From: CAZOMR01 sp964580655
GTDB lineage: Bacteria > RBG-13-61-14 > CAZOMR01
NCBI GenBank assembly: GCA_964580655.1
Contig: CAZOMR010000046.1
Location: 1-16,610, forward strand
Reading direction: 5' to 3'
Length of the DNA: 16,610 nucleotides
The position numbers were made by a program, and so were the translations under genes. Every line of letters starts with the position of its first letter. Position 1 is the first letter of the stretch. Below, piece after piece: positions 5,466-12,204 of this stretch. Under the pieces are notes generated by a model that was not told the origin of the DNA, did not search any database, and saw only the letters and a list, made by a program, of their open reading frames with translations.

Positions 5466-7156
5466 GATTGCACCCCCGAGGATGTTCCAGGCCGATGCGA
5501 GCTCTTGGCGAAGTCAGCGATGAATGCTTGCCGCTGGTCGCGAAACCGGCGGGAGAAACGCAGATATTCCGTTAGAACCATGGACTCGTCAGCCTCGGAA
5601 ATAGGAAGCACTGAGAAGAGTTCTGCCAGATGCCGGGCCGCTTCCTGGCGCGAAAGGGGGCTCTTGAGCCAGAGATGATGCGGGTTAGAGAACAGGAATT
5701 CCTTGCCTTTGGTCTCGCTCCATTGTACCCAGAGGTCTGTTCCGGAAGCCGGGGAATAGACCAGGTTCATCTCGTGCATGCGACGCAAGAAATGAGCCAG
5801 GCTGATCAAGTCCGCTCGGTCCCAGGGGAGCCCGGAGAATTCATCCGCAACTTTTCTCCCAAGGTGTTCAGCCAGATTCAAACAGCCAGGCCCAGGCTTT
5901 TGCATGATGAGGTAGCACGCGTCTCTCGGCGCCCTGATCCGCGAGCGAGCCTCTACCGCGGCGAGCGCTTCTATGTGGGGCAAACGGCGCTCATGAAGAA
6001 ACGCGGCCATGGTCATGCCTTGACGCGCCTTGCTCTTCCATCCATTCTTCATAAGAGGTCGCGCCGGGCAAAGAAGCACCTGAGCCTCATGAGGCCGCGC
6101 CTCCCCGATAATTTTTATATAAACACTCTCTCGTTTTCTCACAACCTCCGGCAAACCAGGGATCGCCTCGATCAAGCTGTTCTCGTAGACCAACCCCTTT
6201 ATGAAAACCCGATGCGCCCTTGTCCGAAACCAGTAATAAGGCTCCTCGCGACGAGCGATCTTCCTCTTTGCCTCGCGCAAGCGCAACTGACTCAACTCCT
6301 CCGAGCGAGTGATAATCTCCCGGACCAATCCGTGAAATATATCCGGATCAATCTTGTCCGGTCGGAAGTATTCCTGAAAAAGGCGAAAGCGATAGCTCAA
6401 GTTAAAGAGTGTTGAAAAATTTGCATCCAGGTGCGCCAGGGCTTCTACCCGCTCAGGAAACGCGGGCGCGCCTCGCCCTCCAGGGGATACCACGGCCTTT
6501 TCCGGCTCGGTCAATATCAGGCCCATGCCCTGATCCCTGCTGGCAACGAGTATCCCTGATGGGCTCAGACCCGGACGACGAATTCCCTGGTCATGCATCT
6601 TCCGAACCAGAAGCGCAAGCTCCTTGATCAGGCCGCGCTTCTTCTCAACACCGGCTTCCGGAAAGGGCCGAGGGCTTTGGATGACAGGTCGAAAGGTATA
6701 GCGATAATACTGATCAAAAGACTGGTAAAATCCCAGCGACTCGTAAATTAGAAATTCCTCCACCAAACCGCGTTTACGAAAACGCTTCCCCAGTGCTAGA
6801 TATGCTGGAATGGGTAAGCCCCGGCTCTTATGTGCCGCGGCCAGGTCCCATTCCCGGTGGAGAGTGGAGCCCCGGCTTTGGGTGAGAACCTGATCCAGAA
6901 AGGATCGGGGACGAGAGACCTTTATCCAGAGTTCCCCCGGAAGGCCCGGATGACTGGCCTTCACCGCATGAAGGGAAAGCCCATCAGGATGCTCCCGGAC
7001 CAGGCGGAATCTCTCCTCAATCCCTCCATGTCCTTTGAATCCCCCGAATCCCCCGACCCCCATTATCTCCTTGAGAATCGGGTCCAGGCCCTCCATGTAT
7101 TCAGGGTAAAGACACCAGCGAATGTCTCCGATCTGGCAGACTAAAATTTCGCTCAT
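5462..7156 (-). CDS. Tandem WaaP/InaA-type lipopolysaccharide kinase-fold protein, catalytic residues missing in both halves
   Basis: 564 residues containing two kinase-like halves of the WaaP/RIO type. Half 1 (about 60-255) keeps the ATP-site Lys (LWIKV, K79) and helix-C Glu (HREWDLAAAHKSRGLPIP, E102). Where the family has H-R-D-L...N-I-L it reads R194-P-G-L-S-P-S-G-I-L, and where the metal-binding Asp should be it reads L215-T-E-P-E-K. Half 2 (about 312-540) has the frame MHEMNLVY-S-P-A-S-G-T-D-L, with H-R-D replaced by Y467-S-P, and L488-F-S-N-P for the metal-binding strand. WaaP proteins phosphorylate core heptose; this one lacks the catalytic Asp in both domains and looks like a pseudokinase. 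The frame is intact, so it is not simply decaying. A GGGAG lies 5 nt or so before the ATG. It heads the minus-strand run and overlaps the GT4 gene by 4 nt. Confidence 0.75.
   Translation of the reverse strand: MSEILVCQIGDIRWCLYPEYMEGLDPILKEIMGVGGFGGFKGHGGIEERFRLVREHPDGLSLHAVKASHPGLPGELWIKVSRPRSFLDQVLTQSRGSTLHREWDLAAAHKSRGLPIPAYLALGKRFRKRGLVEEFLIYESLGFYQSFDQYYRYTFRPVIQSPRPFPEAGVEKKRGLIKELALLVRKMHDQGIRRPGLSPSGILVASRDQGMGLILTEPEKAVVSPGGRGAPAFPERVEALAHLDANFSTLFNLSYRFRLFQEYFRPDKIDPDIFHGLVREIITRSEELSQLRLREAKRKIARREEPYYWFRTRAHRVFIKGLVYENSLIEAIPGLPEVVRKRESVYIKIIGEARPHEAQVLLCPARPLMKNGWKSKARQGMTMAAFLHERRLPHIEALAAVEARSRIRAPRDACYLIMQKPGPGCLNLAEHLGRKVADEFSGLPWDRADLISLAHFLRRMHEMNLVYSPASGTDLWVQWSETKGKEFLFSNPHHLWLKSPLSRQEAARHLAELFSVLPISEADESMVLTEYLRFSRRFRDQRQAFIADFAKSSHRPGTSSGVQS
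7037..7061 (-). repeat. Short G-rich tandem repeat (possible G-quadruplex) near the 5' end of the pseudokinase gene
   Basis: On the plus strand GAATCCCCC occurs twice in tandem (7037-7045, 7046-7054) followed by GACCCCC, giving three runs of five C, with a further CCC at 7022-7024. The coding strand therefore has three G5 runs separated by 2 and 4 nt, encoding GVGGFGGF near residues 33-40. The fourth G run is 16 nt away, so a canonical quadruplex is only possible with a long loop. Confidence 0.45.
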
Positions 7157-7263
7157 CTACTCTCCCTGACCCCCTCGCCAGATACCGAGTTCGCAACGAT
7201 GACGCTTAATGGTCGCATCTCCTGCCGGAACAAAATAGTCCAACGCTGATTAAAACCCTATCT

Positions 7264-7295
7264 GTGCGAAAGACGGTCGCTACGACTCCTACAAG
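7264..7295 (-). repeat. Possible single REP-like palindrome
   Basis: Read on the minus strand the spacer carries CTTGTAGGAGTCGTAGCGAC followed by CGTCTTTCGC. The GTAGGAG head plus a GCGA/TCGC stem resembles the 'GTAGGAGCGA...TCGC' family of intergenic palindromes seen in many proteobacterial genomes. The stem is only four base pairs and there is one copy in the window, so this is a weak call. Confidence 0.25.
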
Positions 7296-7299
7296 TCGG

Positions 7300-7315
7300 A
7301 AAAAAGCCTTTCGGC
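7300..7315 (-). terminator. Weak intrinsic terminator candidate after the Trm112-like gene
   Basis: Twenty-two nucleotides past the TAG of the Trm112-like gene the minus strand reads GCC-GAAA-GGC-TTTTTT. A GNRA tetraloop closes a three-base-pair GC stem followed by six T. The stem is short, so it may end transcription only partly before the pseudokinase gene that starts at 7156. Confidence 0.3.
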
Positions 7316-7337
7316 ACGGACATCAGCTTATGCGCGG

Positions 7338-7529
7338 CTAATTCTCTGGAAGCGGTTCTGCCTGCTCGATGATCATGTTGGGTATGAGAACCCCCTTGCC
7401 GTATCTCTCGATTTTATACCTGAGCCGGCAAGCCTCGCAGTCCAAAGCCTCACTGTCACCCACCAGGGTGAGCGGTCCCTTGCACTTGGGACATACCAGT
7501 TTCTCAATCAGCTTCTGATTCAATGGCAT
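7338..7529 (-). CDS. Trm112-family zinc-binding protein (YcaR-like)
   Basis: 63 residues. It starts MPLNQKLIEKLVCPKCKGPL and has two CxxC pairs (C13/C16 and C31/C34) in a zinc-ribbon arrangement, ending IERYGKGVLIPNMIIEQAEPL, which matches the 'GIPVMLIDEA' tail of the family. In eukaryotes and archaea Trm112 activates methyltransferases; bacterial YcaR-like proteins have no firmly assigned role but often sit beside lipid A genes such as lpxK or kdsB, consistent with the heptosyltransferase gene 93 nt upstream here. Two ATGs are possible. AAAGGAG (7536-7542) touches the first ATG directly but lies 6 nt before the second, so the second (7529) is chosen. Confidence 0.85.
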   Translation of the reverse strand: MPLNQKLIEKLVCPKCKGPLTLVGDSEALDCEACRLRYKIERYGKGVLIPNMIIEQAEPLPEN

Positions 7530-7566
7530 CAGCATCTCCTTTCTTGCCAGATATTACTCCAAGCCC

Positions 7567-7594
7567 TGAATAGTTTACATCCTTCTATTGTCAA
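7567..7594 (-). promoter_or_regulatory. Candidate sigma70-type promoter for the Trm112-like gene
   Basis: The minus strand shows a perfect -35 box TTGACA (7589-7594), a 16-nt spacer and TATTCA (7567-7572). Transcription would begin near 7560 and give a leader of about 30 nt containing the AAAGGAG site. The -10 match is weak (the first three bases), but the -35 is consensus and the position is right. Confidence 0.4.
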
Positions 7595-7622
7595 CACAAG
7601 CTTTGCCCGAACCAGGGCTCTA

Positions 7623-8654
7623 TCATCCATTGGCCAATAAATCAGCAACCTCTTTAAAGACATCTTCCACCGTGATTGATGTCATACACTCAGGCCTTTC
7701 AGTGCCCATCGGGCACTCATTCTTCCAGCATGGATAGCAGGGAAGGTCCTTGAGGATGACCCGGTAGTCCACTCCCCATGGAGCAGTCACCTTGATGTCC
7801 GAGGACCCTGTCATGACGACCATTGGTGTCCCGGTTGTGCTGGCTATGTGCATGGTCCCTGTATTACAGGTAACAAGTAACCTGAGCCGACCCAGGAGAG
7901 CGGCCAGGCTTCTTATTCCGGTCTTGCCGGCCAGGATGGTGATCTTTGCGGATTGAGCAAGGGCCTTCACCTCAGTGCAGGCTTGATAGTCCTCGCGGGA
8001 CGGCCCGCCAACCAGTACCGCCTCGAATCCCAGCTCCTGGTAGACCCTGTCGGCCAGCCGGGCAAACCGATCCGGGAACCACCGCCGGGTGGGTGTGATG
8101 GAACAAGGGTTCAGGGCCACGGCCTTGGCCGTATCTATTTCTCTAAGCAGTTCATCGGCCAGGGTATGATCCTGGTCCCCTATGGGCATCTCCACCGGGT
8201 ATGACACCGCCCTTTCGGTAATATCGGGATCATGGTCTACCAGGCGCAGGTATCGCACTGCCCTGTGCTCGACCTGGCCCGGCCAGGGTTGACCCTGGTT
8301 AAGCAACCACCCTCGTGGCTGGGTAGCGTAGCCGATCCTTTGATTTACCTGTCCCAGCGCAAACACCAGCGCAGAAGAGAGGGAGTTGGGCAGGATGTAG
8401 CCTAGGTCGAACCGCATTGCCCTCAGGTCAGAGACAGCACGCAGGAACTGGCCCCCTATCTTAAGAGAATCGTATAACAGCATCTTGTCTATATTCGAGT
8501 TTCCTTCAAAGATATGCCAATGAGCCTTCTGACCTATGACCGCAATGTGCGCCTCGGGGTTCAATTCCCGCAGTCGCCGAAGCATGGGTGTGGCCATGAT
8601 GCAGTCGCCGAGCCAATTAGGAACACGAACTATGATCTTGTTACAAGGGATCAT
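7623..8654 (-). CDS. waaF: Lipopolysaccharide heptosyltransferase II (GT9)
   Basis: 343 residues, the usual size for WaaF. It opens with IIVRVPNWLGDCIMATPMLRRLRELNP, the family's acceptor-side signature including the catalytic Asp (D17). It carries ALNPCSITPTRRWFPDRFARLADRV in the ADP-heptose-binding half and CNTGTMHIASTTGTPMVVMTGSS near the nucleotide. The end CYPCWKNECPMG...ECMTSITVEDVF is typical of heptosyltransferase II. It transfers L-glycero-D-manno-heptose from ADP-heptose to the first core heptose at the cytoplasmic face. An ATG at 8684 is also in frame, but it falls inside the predicted promoter just before the -10 box, so the ATG at 8654, which matches the family N-terminus, is preferred. 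No Shine-Dalgarno is visible; see the shared TTACCTGT motif. Confidence 0.9.
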   Translation of the reverse strand: MIPCNKIIVRVPNWLGDCIMATPMLRRLRELNPEAHIAVIGQKAHWHIFEGNSNIDKMLLYDSLKIGGQFLRAVSDLRAMRFDLGYILPNSLSSALVFALGQVNQRIGYATQPRGWLLNQGQPWPGQVEHRAVRYLRLVDHDPDITERAVSYPVEMPIGDQDHTLADELLREIDTAKAVALNPCSITPTRRWFPDRFARLADRVYQELGFEAVLVGGPSREDYQACTEVKALAQSAKITILAGKTGIRSLAALLGRLRLLVTCNTGTMHIASTTGTPMVVMTGSSDIKVTAPWGVDYRVILKDLPCYPCWKNECPMGTERPECMTSITVEDVFKEVADLLANG

Positions 8655-8658
8655 TATG

Positions 8659-8668
8659 ACAGGTAATT
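8659..8668. repeat. Left arm of a 10-nt inverted repeat before waaF
   Basis: ACAGGTAATT here is the exact reverse complement of AATTACCTGT at 8761-8770. Each arm sits 3-4 nt in front of the start codon of one of the two divergent genes (waaF and the shikimate kinase). It could be a shared operator half-site or part of a special translation start. Confidence 0.5.
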
Positions 8669-8674
8669 GAAAAT

Positions 8675-8703
8675 ATTTTAACATGGCGGCCCGGATTTTT
8701 CAA
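8675..8703 (-). promoter_or_regulatory. Sigma70-type promoter for waaF
   Basis: The minus strand reads TTGAAA (8698-8703), exactly 17 nt, TAAAAT (8675-8680); both boxes match five of six consensus bases. Initiation would fall about 7 nt past the -10, leaving a leader of roughly 14 nt that consists of the ATTACCTGT motif and a few bases before the ATG at 8654. This placement also argues against the upstream ATG at 8684. Confidence 0.55.
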
Positions 8704-8707
8704 AAAG

Positions 8708-8719
8708 CCGAGACCTCGG
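8708..8719. promoter_or_regulatory. Small perfect palindrome in the divergent spacer
   Basis: CCGAG-AC-CTCGG is a five-base-pair stem with a two-base centre, lying just upstream of the waaF -35 box and about 40 nt before the shikimate kinase -10. It could be an operator for either promoter; nothing in the window identifies a regulator. Confidence 0.25.
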
Positions 8720-8757
8720 AATGATGTATTTAAACTTTCAATTTCAGGGCGTTCTGG

Positions 8758-8770
8758 TAAAATTACCTGT
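8758..8770 (+). promoter_or_regulatory. -10 box and AATTACCTGT motif of the shikimate kinase gene
   Basis: TAAAAT at 8758-8763 is a five-of-six -10 box, fused to the right arm of the inverted repeat (8761-8770). The -35 region is poor (TTTCAA at a 16-nt spacing). If this -10 is used, the transcript would begin only about 4 nt before the ATG at 8774, which fits the absence of a Shine-Dalgarno. Confidence 0.4.
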
Positions 8771-8773
8771 GAA

Positions 8774-9298
8774 ATGAATCTTATCCTGATCGGATACCGT
8801 GGCACAGGCAAGACAACAGTAGGCCGTATCCTGGCAAGTAGGCTTGGGCTGAGGCTTATAAGCCTGGATGCCCTGATCATTGAGAAGGCTGGCGCGAGTA
8901 TCCCGGAGATTGTGGATCAACACGGCTGGGACCATTTTCGCGGCCTTGAGAAAGAGGTGGTAAAGGAATCCTGCGGGAGCGACGGTCAGGTGCTTGACTG
9001 CGGCGGAGGCGTGATCTTGCGGGAGGACAATATAAGGGAGCTGAAAAGGGCCGGGAATATTATATGGCTTAGGGCCAGCGTCAAGACCATTGTGGAGCGG
9101 ATTCATGCTGATGATCAACGACCTTCATTGACCGGCAGGAAATCATTCGTTCAAGAGGTGGAAGAGGTGCTGAGTGAGCGAGAGCCAAAATACCGAGCCG
9201 CGGCGGACATCATCGTGGATACCGAGGGCAAAAACCCGGAGGCCGTAGTCGAGGAGATTATGTCCCGGATTCCCGAAGTAGCTCCCTCGCCTGCTTGA
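8774..9298 (+). CDS. aroK: Shikimate kinase
   Basis: 174 residues, the normal length. The P-loop GYRGTGKTT is at 7-15. The substrate region SLDALIIEKAGASIPEIVDQHGWDHFRGLEKEVV holds Asp32 and the shikimate-binding Arg of FRxxE. LDCGGGV supplies the glycine-rich shikimate loop, QRPSLTG the lid arginine and REPKYRAAAD the adenine-side arginine. It phosphorylates shikimate at O3 in the chorismate pathway in the cytoplasm. In most relatives the Mg site reads D-x-D; here the first Asp is Ser (S-L-D). The gene diverges from waaF and its last 41 nt overlap the 3' end of the opposing GT9 gene. No Shine-Dalgarno is seen before the ATG. Another small-molecule kinase of the same fold is possible but less likely. 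Confidence 0.87.
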   Translation: MNLILIGYRGTGKTTVGRILASRLGLRLISLDALIIEKAGASIPEIVDQHGWDHFRGLEKEVVKESCGSDGQVLDCGGGVILREDNIRELKRAGNIIWLRASVKTIVERIHADDQRPSLTGRKSFVQEVEEVLSEREPKYRAAADIIVDTEGKNPEAVVEEIMSRIPEVAPSPA

Positions 9299-10259
9299 TT
9301 ACCTCGCCCACCGGAATTTCATCAAGGCATCTTTGCTCCGGGCATGAGCGCCGGGTCTCATCATCACAAGGGGCGCAATCACAAACAGGGGCTATGATCC
9401 TGGCCAGGGGATCACGCGGCCCCCAGACATCCGGATCAGTCGGGCCGAAGATCACCATAGAGGGAACTCCGAGCGCGGCGGCCAGATGCGATATGCCGGA
9501 GTCATTGCCAAGATAAATTCTGGCGCAGGAGAGCACACACGCGACATCAATAACAGGCCGGTTCTTTATGAGGCGAACCTTACTCCCCAGGTGCTCGCAC
9601 ATCCGGGCTGAAGCAAGCTCATCCGCAGGACCCTCCAATGCCAGAACCTGTAAAGAGAATTCACGAGCCAGCGTGTCCGCGACCTGTGCAAACCGCTCGG
9701 CAGGCCAACACTTGCTTTCAGAGCCGCTACCCGGATGGACCACAAGACAAGCCTCGCAATCATCCCCGATAATTTCGGATGCCCTGTCCAGATACCTCTT
9801 TGGCAATTTGAGTTCCGGCCGGGCAGGGAATTCTTTTATCCCGAGTTCTCTTACCGGCTGGCACAGAGTCTCCGATGCCGGCCCCGAGCCTTTTGCAAGC
9901 GGGAACTTATCCTGGAAAAAGATCGAGCGCTTTCCCATTTGAGCCATGTTGCGCTCCATGATCCCCTGTCTGTCCTGAATCCATGAGATGAAGAGATCAA
10001 ATCTTTCAAGGAATTTTTTCGTCTTATTTCCCGGGGAAAAGTTTTCTGCAAACAGGGTTTGAAATCCGTGAAGATTGAATTCATAAACGGCATCCACGAT
10101 GCGGCCTGCTAAAAGAAGCTCCATCCTTTCCCGAATTCCTGCGGCCTCGATCATTGCCTCGGGAAAGTGCGCGCGCAAAGCCTTCAATCCAGGGATGGTG
10201 TTCACCACATCGCCCAGTGCCCCGGGAAGAATAAGAAGAATTGATCGTGGATGATCCAT
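9258..10259 (-). CDS. GT9 heptosyltransferase-family glycosyltransferase
   Basis: 333 residues. The start MDHPRSILLILPGALGDVVNTIPGLKALR has the G-x-L/I-G-D motif with D17 in the catalytic position. The second half has VHPGSGSESKCWPAERFAQVADTL for ADP-heptose binding and GNDSGISHLAAALGVPSMVIFGPTDPDVWGP near the nucleotide, followed by a Cys-rich C-terminus (CDCAPC...CPEQRCLDEI). It is expected to add heptose or a related sugar to the core on the cytoplasmic side; it is less WaaF-like than the other GT9 gene, so it could be heptosyltransferase I, III or a lineage-specific enzyme. The frame opens upstream to a TTG at 10313, but the ATG at 10259 matches the family N-terminus. Neither start has a good Shine-Dalgarno. 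It converges on and overlaps aroK by 41 nt. Confidence 0.85.
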   Translation of the reverse strand: MDHPRSILLILPGALGDVVNTIPGLKALRAHFPEAMIEAAGIRERMELLLAGRIVDAVYEFNLHGFQTLFAENFSPGNKTKKFLERFDLFISWIQDRQGIMERNMAQMGKRSIFFQDKFPLAKGSGPASETLCQPVRELGIKEFPARPELKLPKRYLDRASEIIGDDCEACLVVHPGSGSESKCWPAERFAQVADTLAREFSLQVLALEGPADELASARMCEHLGSKVRLIKNRPVIDVACVLSCARIYLGNDSGISHLAAALGVPSMVIFGPTDPDVWGPRDPLARIIAPVCDCAPCDDETRRSCPEQRCLDEIPVGEVIKQARELLRESGT

Positions 10260-10332
10260 GGAAAATTTCGAGCTATGCGATGTAATGATACCCGGTGCTT
10301 CAAGGCTTTTCAAACCCGGTGCCCGACAGCGC

Positions 10333-10368
10333 TTGAAATTTAAGCTAATTTAGATTATGCTTTATAAT
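10333..10368 (+). promoter_or_regulatory. Overlapping promoter candidates for the ABC operon
   Basis: TTGAAA (10333-10338), 17 nt, TATGCT (10356-10361) has a five-of-six -35 and a four-of-six -10. A perfect TATAAT lies 1 nt further on (10363-10368), with only a weak -35 (TTTAAG at 10339-10344). Either would give a leader of roughly 17-24 nt with a strong ribosome site. The spacer to the divergent GT9 gene is 132 nt. Confidence 0.4.
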
Positions 10369-10376
10369 GTTCAGAG

Positions 10377-10384
10377 AAGGGAGG
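10377..10384 (+). promoter_or_regulatory. Strong ribosome binding site that fixes a GTG start
   Basis: AAGGGAGG lies 7 nt before the GTG at 10392, which is the natural start of the ABC ATPase by alignment to the family N-terminus. It stands out against the waaF, aroK and GT9 genes next door, which have no recognisable site. Confidence 0.7.
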
Positions 10385-10391
10385 CGGTTCT

Positions 10392-11324
10392 GTGGCGGGT
10401 AATGATATTGCGCTTGAGGCACTTGGCATTTCCAAGAATTTTGGAGAGCTAAAGGCGGTGAGAAACCTGAGCCTTCAGGTGCATCGGGGCGACATCTACG
10501 GATTTATAGGTCCTAATGGCGCTGGCAAGACCACCTCCATACGTATGATGCTGGGCCTGATCTCTGCAAGCACCGGGACAGCAAGGATTTTCGGCCATGA
10601 TATTCACAAGTCCTTTCTGGAGGCCATCTCCAGGGTCGGTGCCATGGTAGAAGGACCGGCCTTTTATCCATATCTCAGCGGGATCAAGAACCTGGAGATA
10701 TACGGCGCCCTTACAGGCGGCGTGAGTCGGTCGCGCATTTACGAGGCTCTGGACATGGTGGGCCTTGGCCGACGCGGCAAGGATAAGATCAAGGGTTATT
10801 CGCAGGGGATGAGACAGCGGCTTGGAATGGCCCAGGCGCTTCTTCACCATCCACAGCTCCTTGTGCTGGATGAGCCTACAAACGGCCTTGACCCGCAAGG
10901 CATGCGGGAGATGCGGAACCTGATTCGGAGAATCAGCCAGGAAGAGCGAACAACCATTTTCCTGAGTTCTCATCTTCTCGGAGAAATGGAGATGGTCTGC
11001 AACCGGATAGGAATCATGTATCGCGGGCAGATCATCAAAGAAGGGATGGTGGATGATCTGCTCGGTCACAAGACGGACAGGGTGGTGATTCGTATAGACC
11101 AGGACAAGGACGCGAAGAGGCTGTTAGAGGAGAGGTATCCCGATGTGAATGTCCAGATAACCAAGGCAGGCTGGCTCGAGTTTCCACACGAAAACCTGGA
11201 TACCGCTGGTATAAATCGCCTGCTCGTGGAAAAGGGGTTTACTGTTCATTCTTTAGCCTTGCTGAGGCGGAACCTGGAGGAATACTTCGTGGAGTTGACC
11301 GGGGAATCCCAGGATGTCTACTGA
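10392..11324 (+). CDS. ABC transporter ATP-binding protein (BcrA/DrrA-type, ABC-2 partner)
   Basis: 310 residues from a GTG start. Walker A is GPNGAGKT (40-47), the signature YSQGMRQR (136-143), Walker B LLVLDEP with D160/E161, and the H-loop His194 (LSSHLLGEME). The Q-loop region reads VGAMVEGPAFYPYLSGIKNL, with Glu in place of Gln, as is usual in the BcrA/DrrA/NatA group. Residues from about 230 on form an accessory domain ending in RNLEEYFVELTGE. It should drive the ABC-2 permease encoded next, whose gene it overlaps by 11 nt. Substrate is not readable: this group moves drugs, lipids, ions and polysaccharides and also includes exporters needed for gliding or surface proteins. Confidence 0.93.
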   Translation: MAGNDIALEALGISKNFGELKAVRNLSLQVHRGDIYGFIGPNGAGKTTSIRMMLGLISASTGTARIFGHDIHKSFLEAISRVGAMVEGPAFYPYLSGIKNLEIYGALTGGVSRSRIYEALDMVGLGRRGKDKIKGYSQGMRQRLGMAQALLHHPQLLVLDEPTNGLDPQGMREMRNLIRRISQEERTTIFLSSHLLGEMEMVCNRIGIMYRGQIIKEGMVDDLLGHKTDRVVIRIDQDKDAKRLLEERYPDVNVQITKAGWLEFPHENLDTAGINRLLVEKGFTVHSLALLRRNLEEYFVELTGESQDVY

Positions 11325-12204
11325 TAACATACCAGGAATCAGACGCGGCCCACTTGGGGTCTTACAAAGGCTTTTCCTTCTAGTCAGGGTGGATATAGAG
11401 AAGATATTCCGCTACAGGGCAATCCTGGCGCTCTACGGTGCCTTGACCGGCTTGGCCATGCTCGGGGCCTATCTCTTTTACCTTGTAGAGGAAGCGGTTA
11501 AGTTGACCATGGGAGAGGGGTATGCCTTCGCATTCAACACGATCCTGCGGTGCATGGATTTCGGCATGGTGATTGTGTATGTGATGATGTGTATCCTTTT
11601 CTCCATCGAGGTCAGCAACCAGACGATCAAGTGCATCCTGACCCGGCCTGTTCGGAGAACCGAGCTGATCCTTTCCAAGTATATAACCGCGCTTTTTATG
11701 ATAGCCGTCACCCTGGCCATCTTCGCTGTGATTGGCCTGGGTGCGGGAAAAATCTTCTACGGCCTCGGAGACCTTACCGAGAACGAGTATGTCCTTTTCA
11801 GCCGGTGGTATATGTACAAGAACATCGCAATCATGTTCCTGTTGCTCTTTATACCATTCATGACCCTGGCGGGCATGGCACTGATGTTCTCGTCCTTTTC
11901 AAACACCATGGGCGGGGCTATCCTGACAGGGATCATCGGGTATGTGTTCTTCGGGGCAGTGGGCATTATCCCGAGTAACATTGGCTTTCATCTCAGCGGT
12001 CATTTCATTCCCTGGTCCACCTTTGGTTTCACAAGCCAGCTCTTTGTTCCCTTATATAAGGTGAATGACCTTCCAACCGGCATCCCGATTGATAACTGGT
12101 TTACATGGGATATAGAAAAGATGATGATCATCTGCGGGGTATATTTTGCTGTCTTTTTCATCATCTCCTTGATAGTTGTGAGAAGAAGGGATTTCGTTCT
12201 ATGA
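11314..12204 (+). CDS. ABC-2 type permease
   Basis: 296 residues with about six membrane helices: roughly 37-58 (AILALYGALTGLAMLGAYLF), 84-102 (VIVYVMMCILF), 128-148, 169-192, 197-216 and 271-290. A short amphipathic helix at the N-terminus precedes the first one. The cytoplasmic motif SIEVSNQTIKCILTRPVRRTELILSKY, with 'KxxLtRPvsRxxxxlsK', is the hallmark of ABC-2 permeases and contacts the ATPase. The GIPIDNWFTWD loop before the last helix is periplasmic or cytosolic; topology cannot be settled by eye. The start overlaps the ATPase end by 11 nt and the stop overlaps the next gene as ATGA, so all three genes are probably made in fixed ratio. Confidence 0.88.
   Translation: MSTDNIPGIRRGPLGVLQRLFLLVRVDIEKIFRYRAILALYGALTGLAMLGAYLFYLVEEAVKLTMGEGYAFAFNTILRCMDFGMVIVYVMMCILFSIEVSNQTIKCILTRPVRRTELILSKYITALFMIAVTLAIFAVIGLGAGKIFYGLGDLTENEYVLFSRWYMYKNIAIMFLLLFIPFMTLAGMALMFSSFSNTMGGAILTGIIGYVFFGAVGIIPSNIGFHLSGHFIPWSTFGFTSQLFVPLYKVNDLPTGIPIDNWFTWDIEKMMIICGVYFAVFFIISLIVVRRRDFVL

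Noticed and set aside
5630..6415. 261-codon plus-strand open frame opposite the pseudokinase gene
   Set aside because: No recognisable domain or ribosome site; the opposing frame has WaaP-like signatures in both halves and is coupled to its neighbours.
7562..7619. AGCCCTG / CAGGGCT inverted pair around the Trm112 promoter
   Set aside because: Arms of only seven bases separated by 44 nt in GC-containing sequence; no supporting pattern for an operator.
10449..11069. 206-codon minus-strand open frame inside the ABC ATPase gene
   Set aside because: The plus frame carries Walker A, signature, Walker B and H-loop motifs; the minus frame is a shadow.
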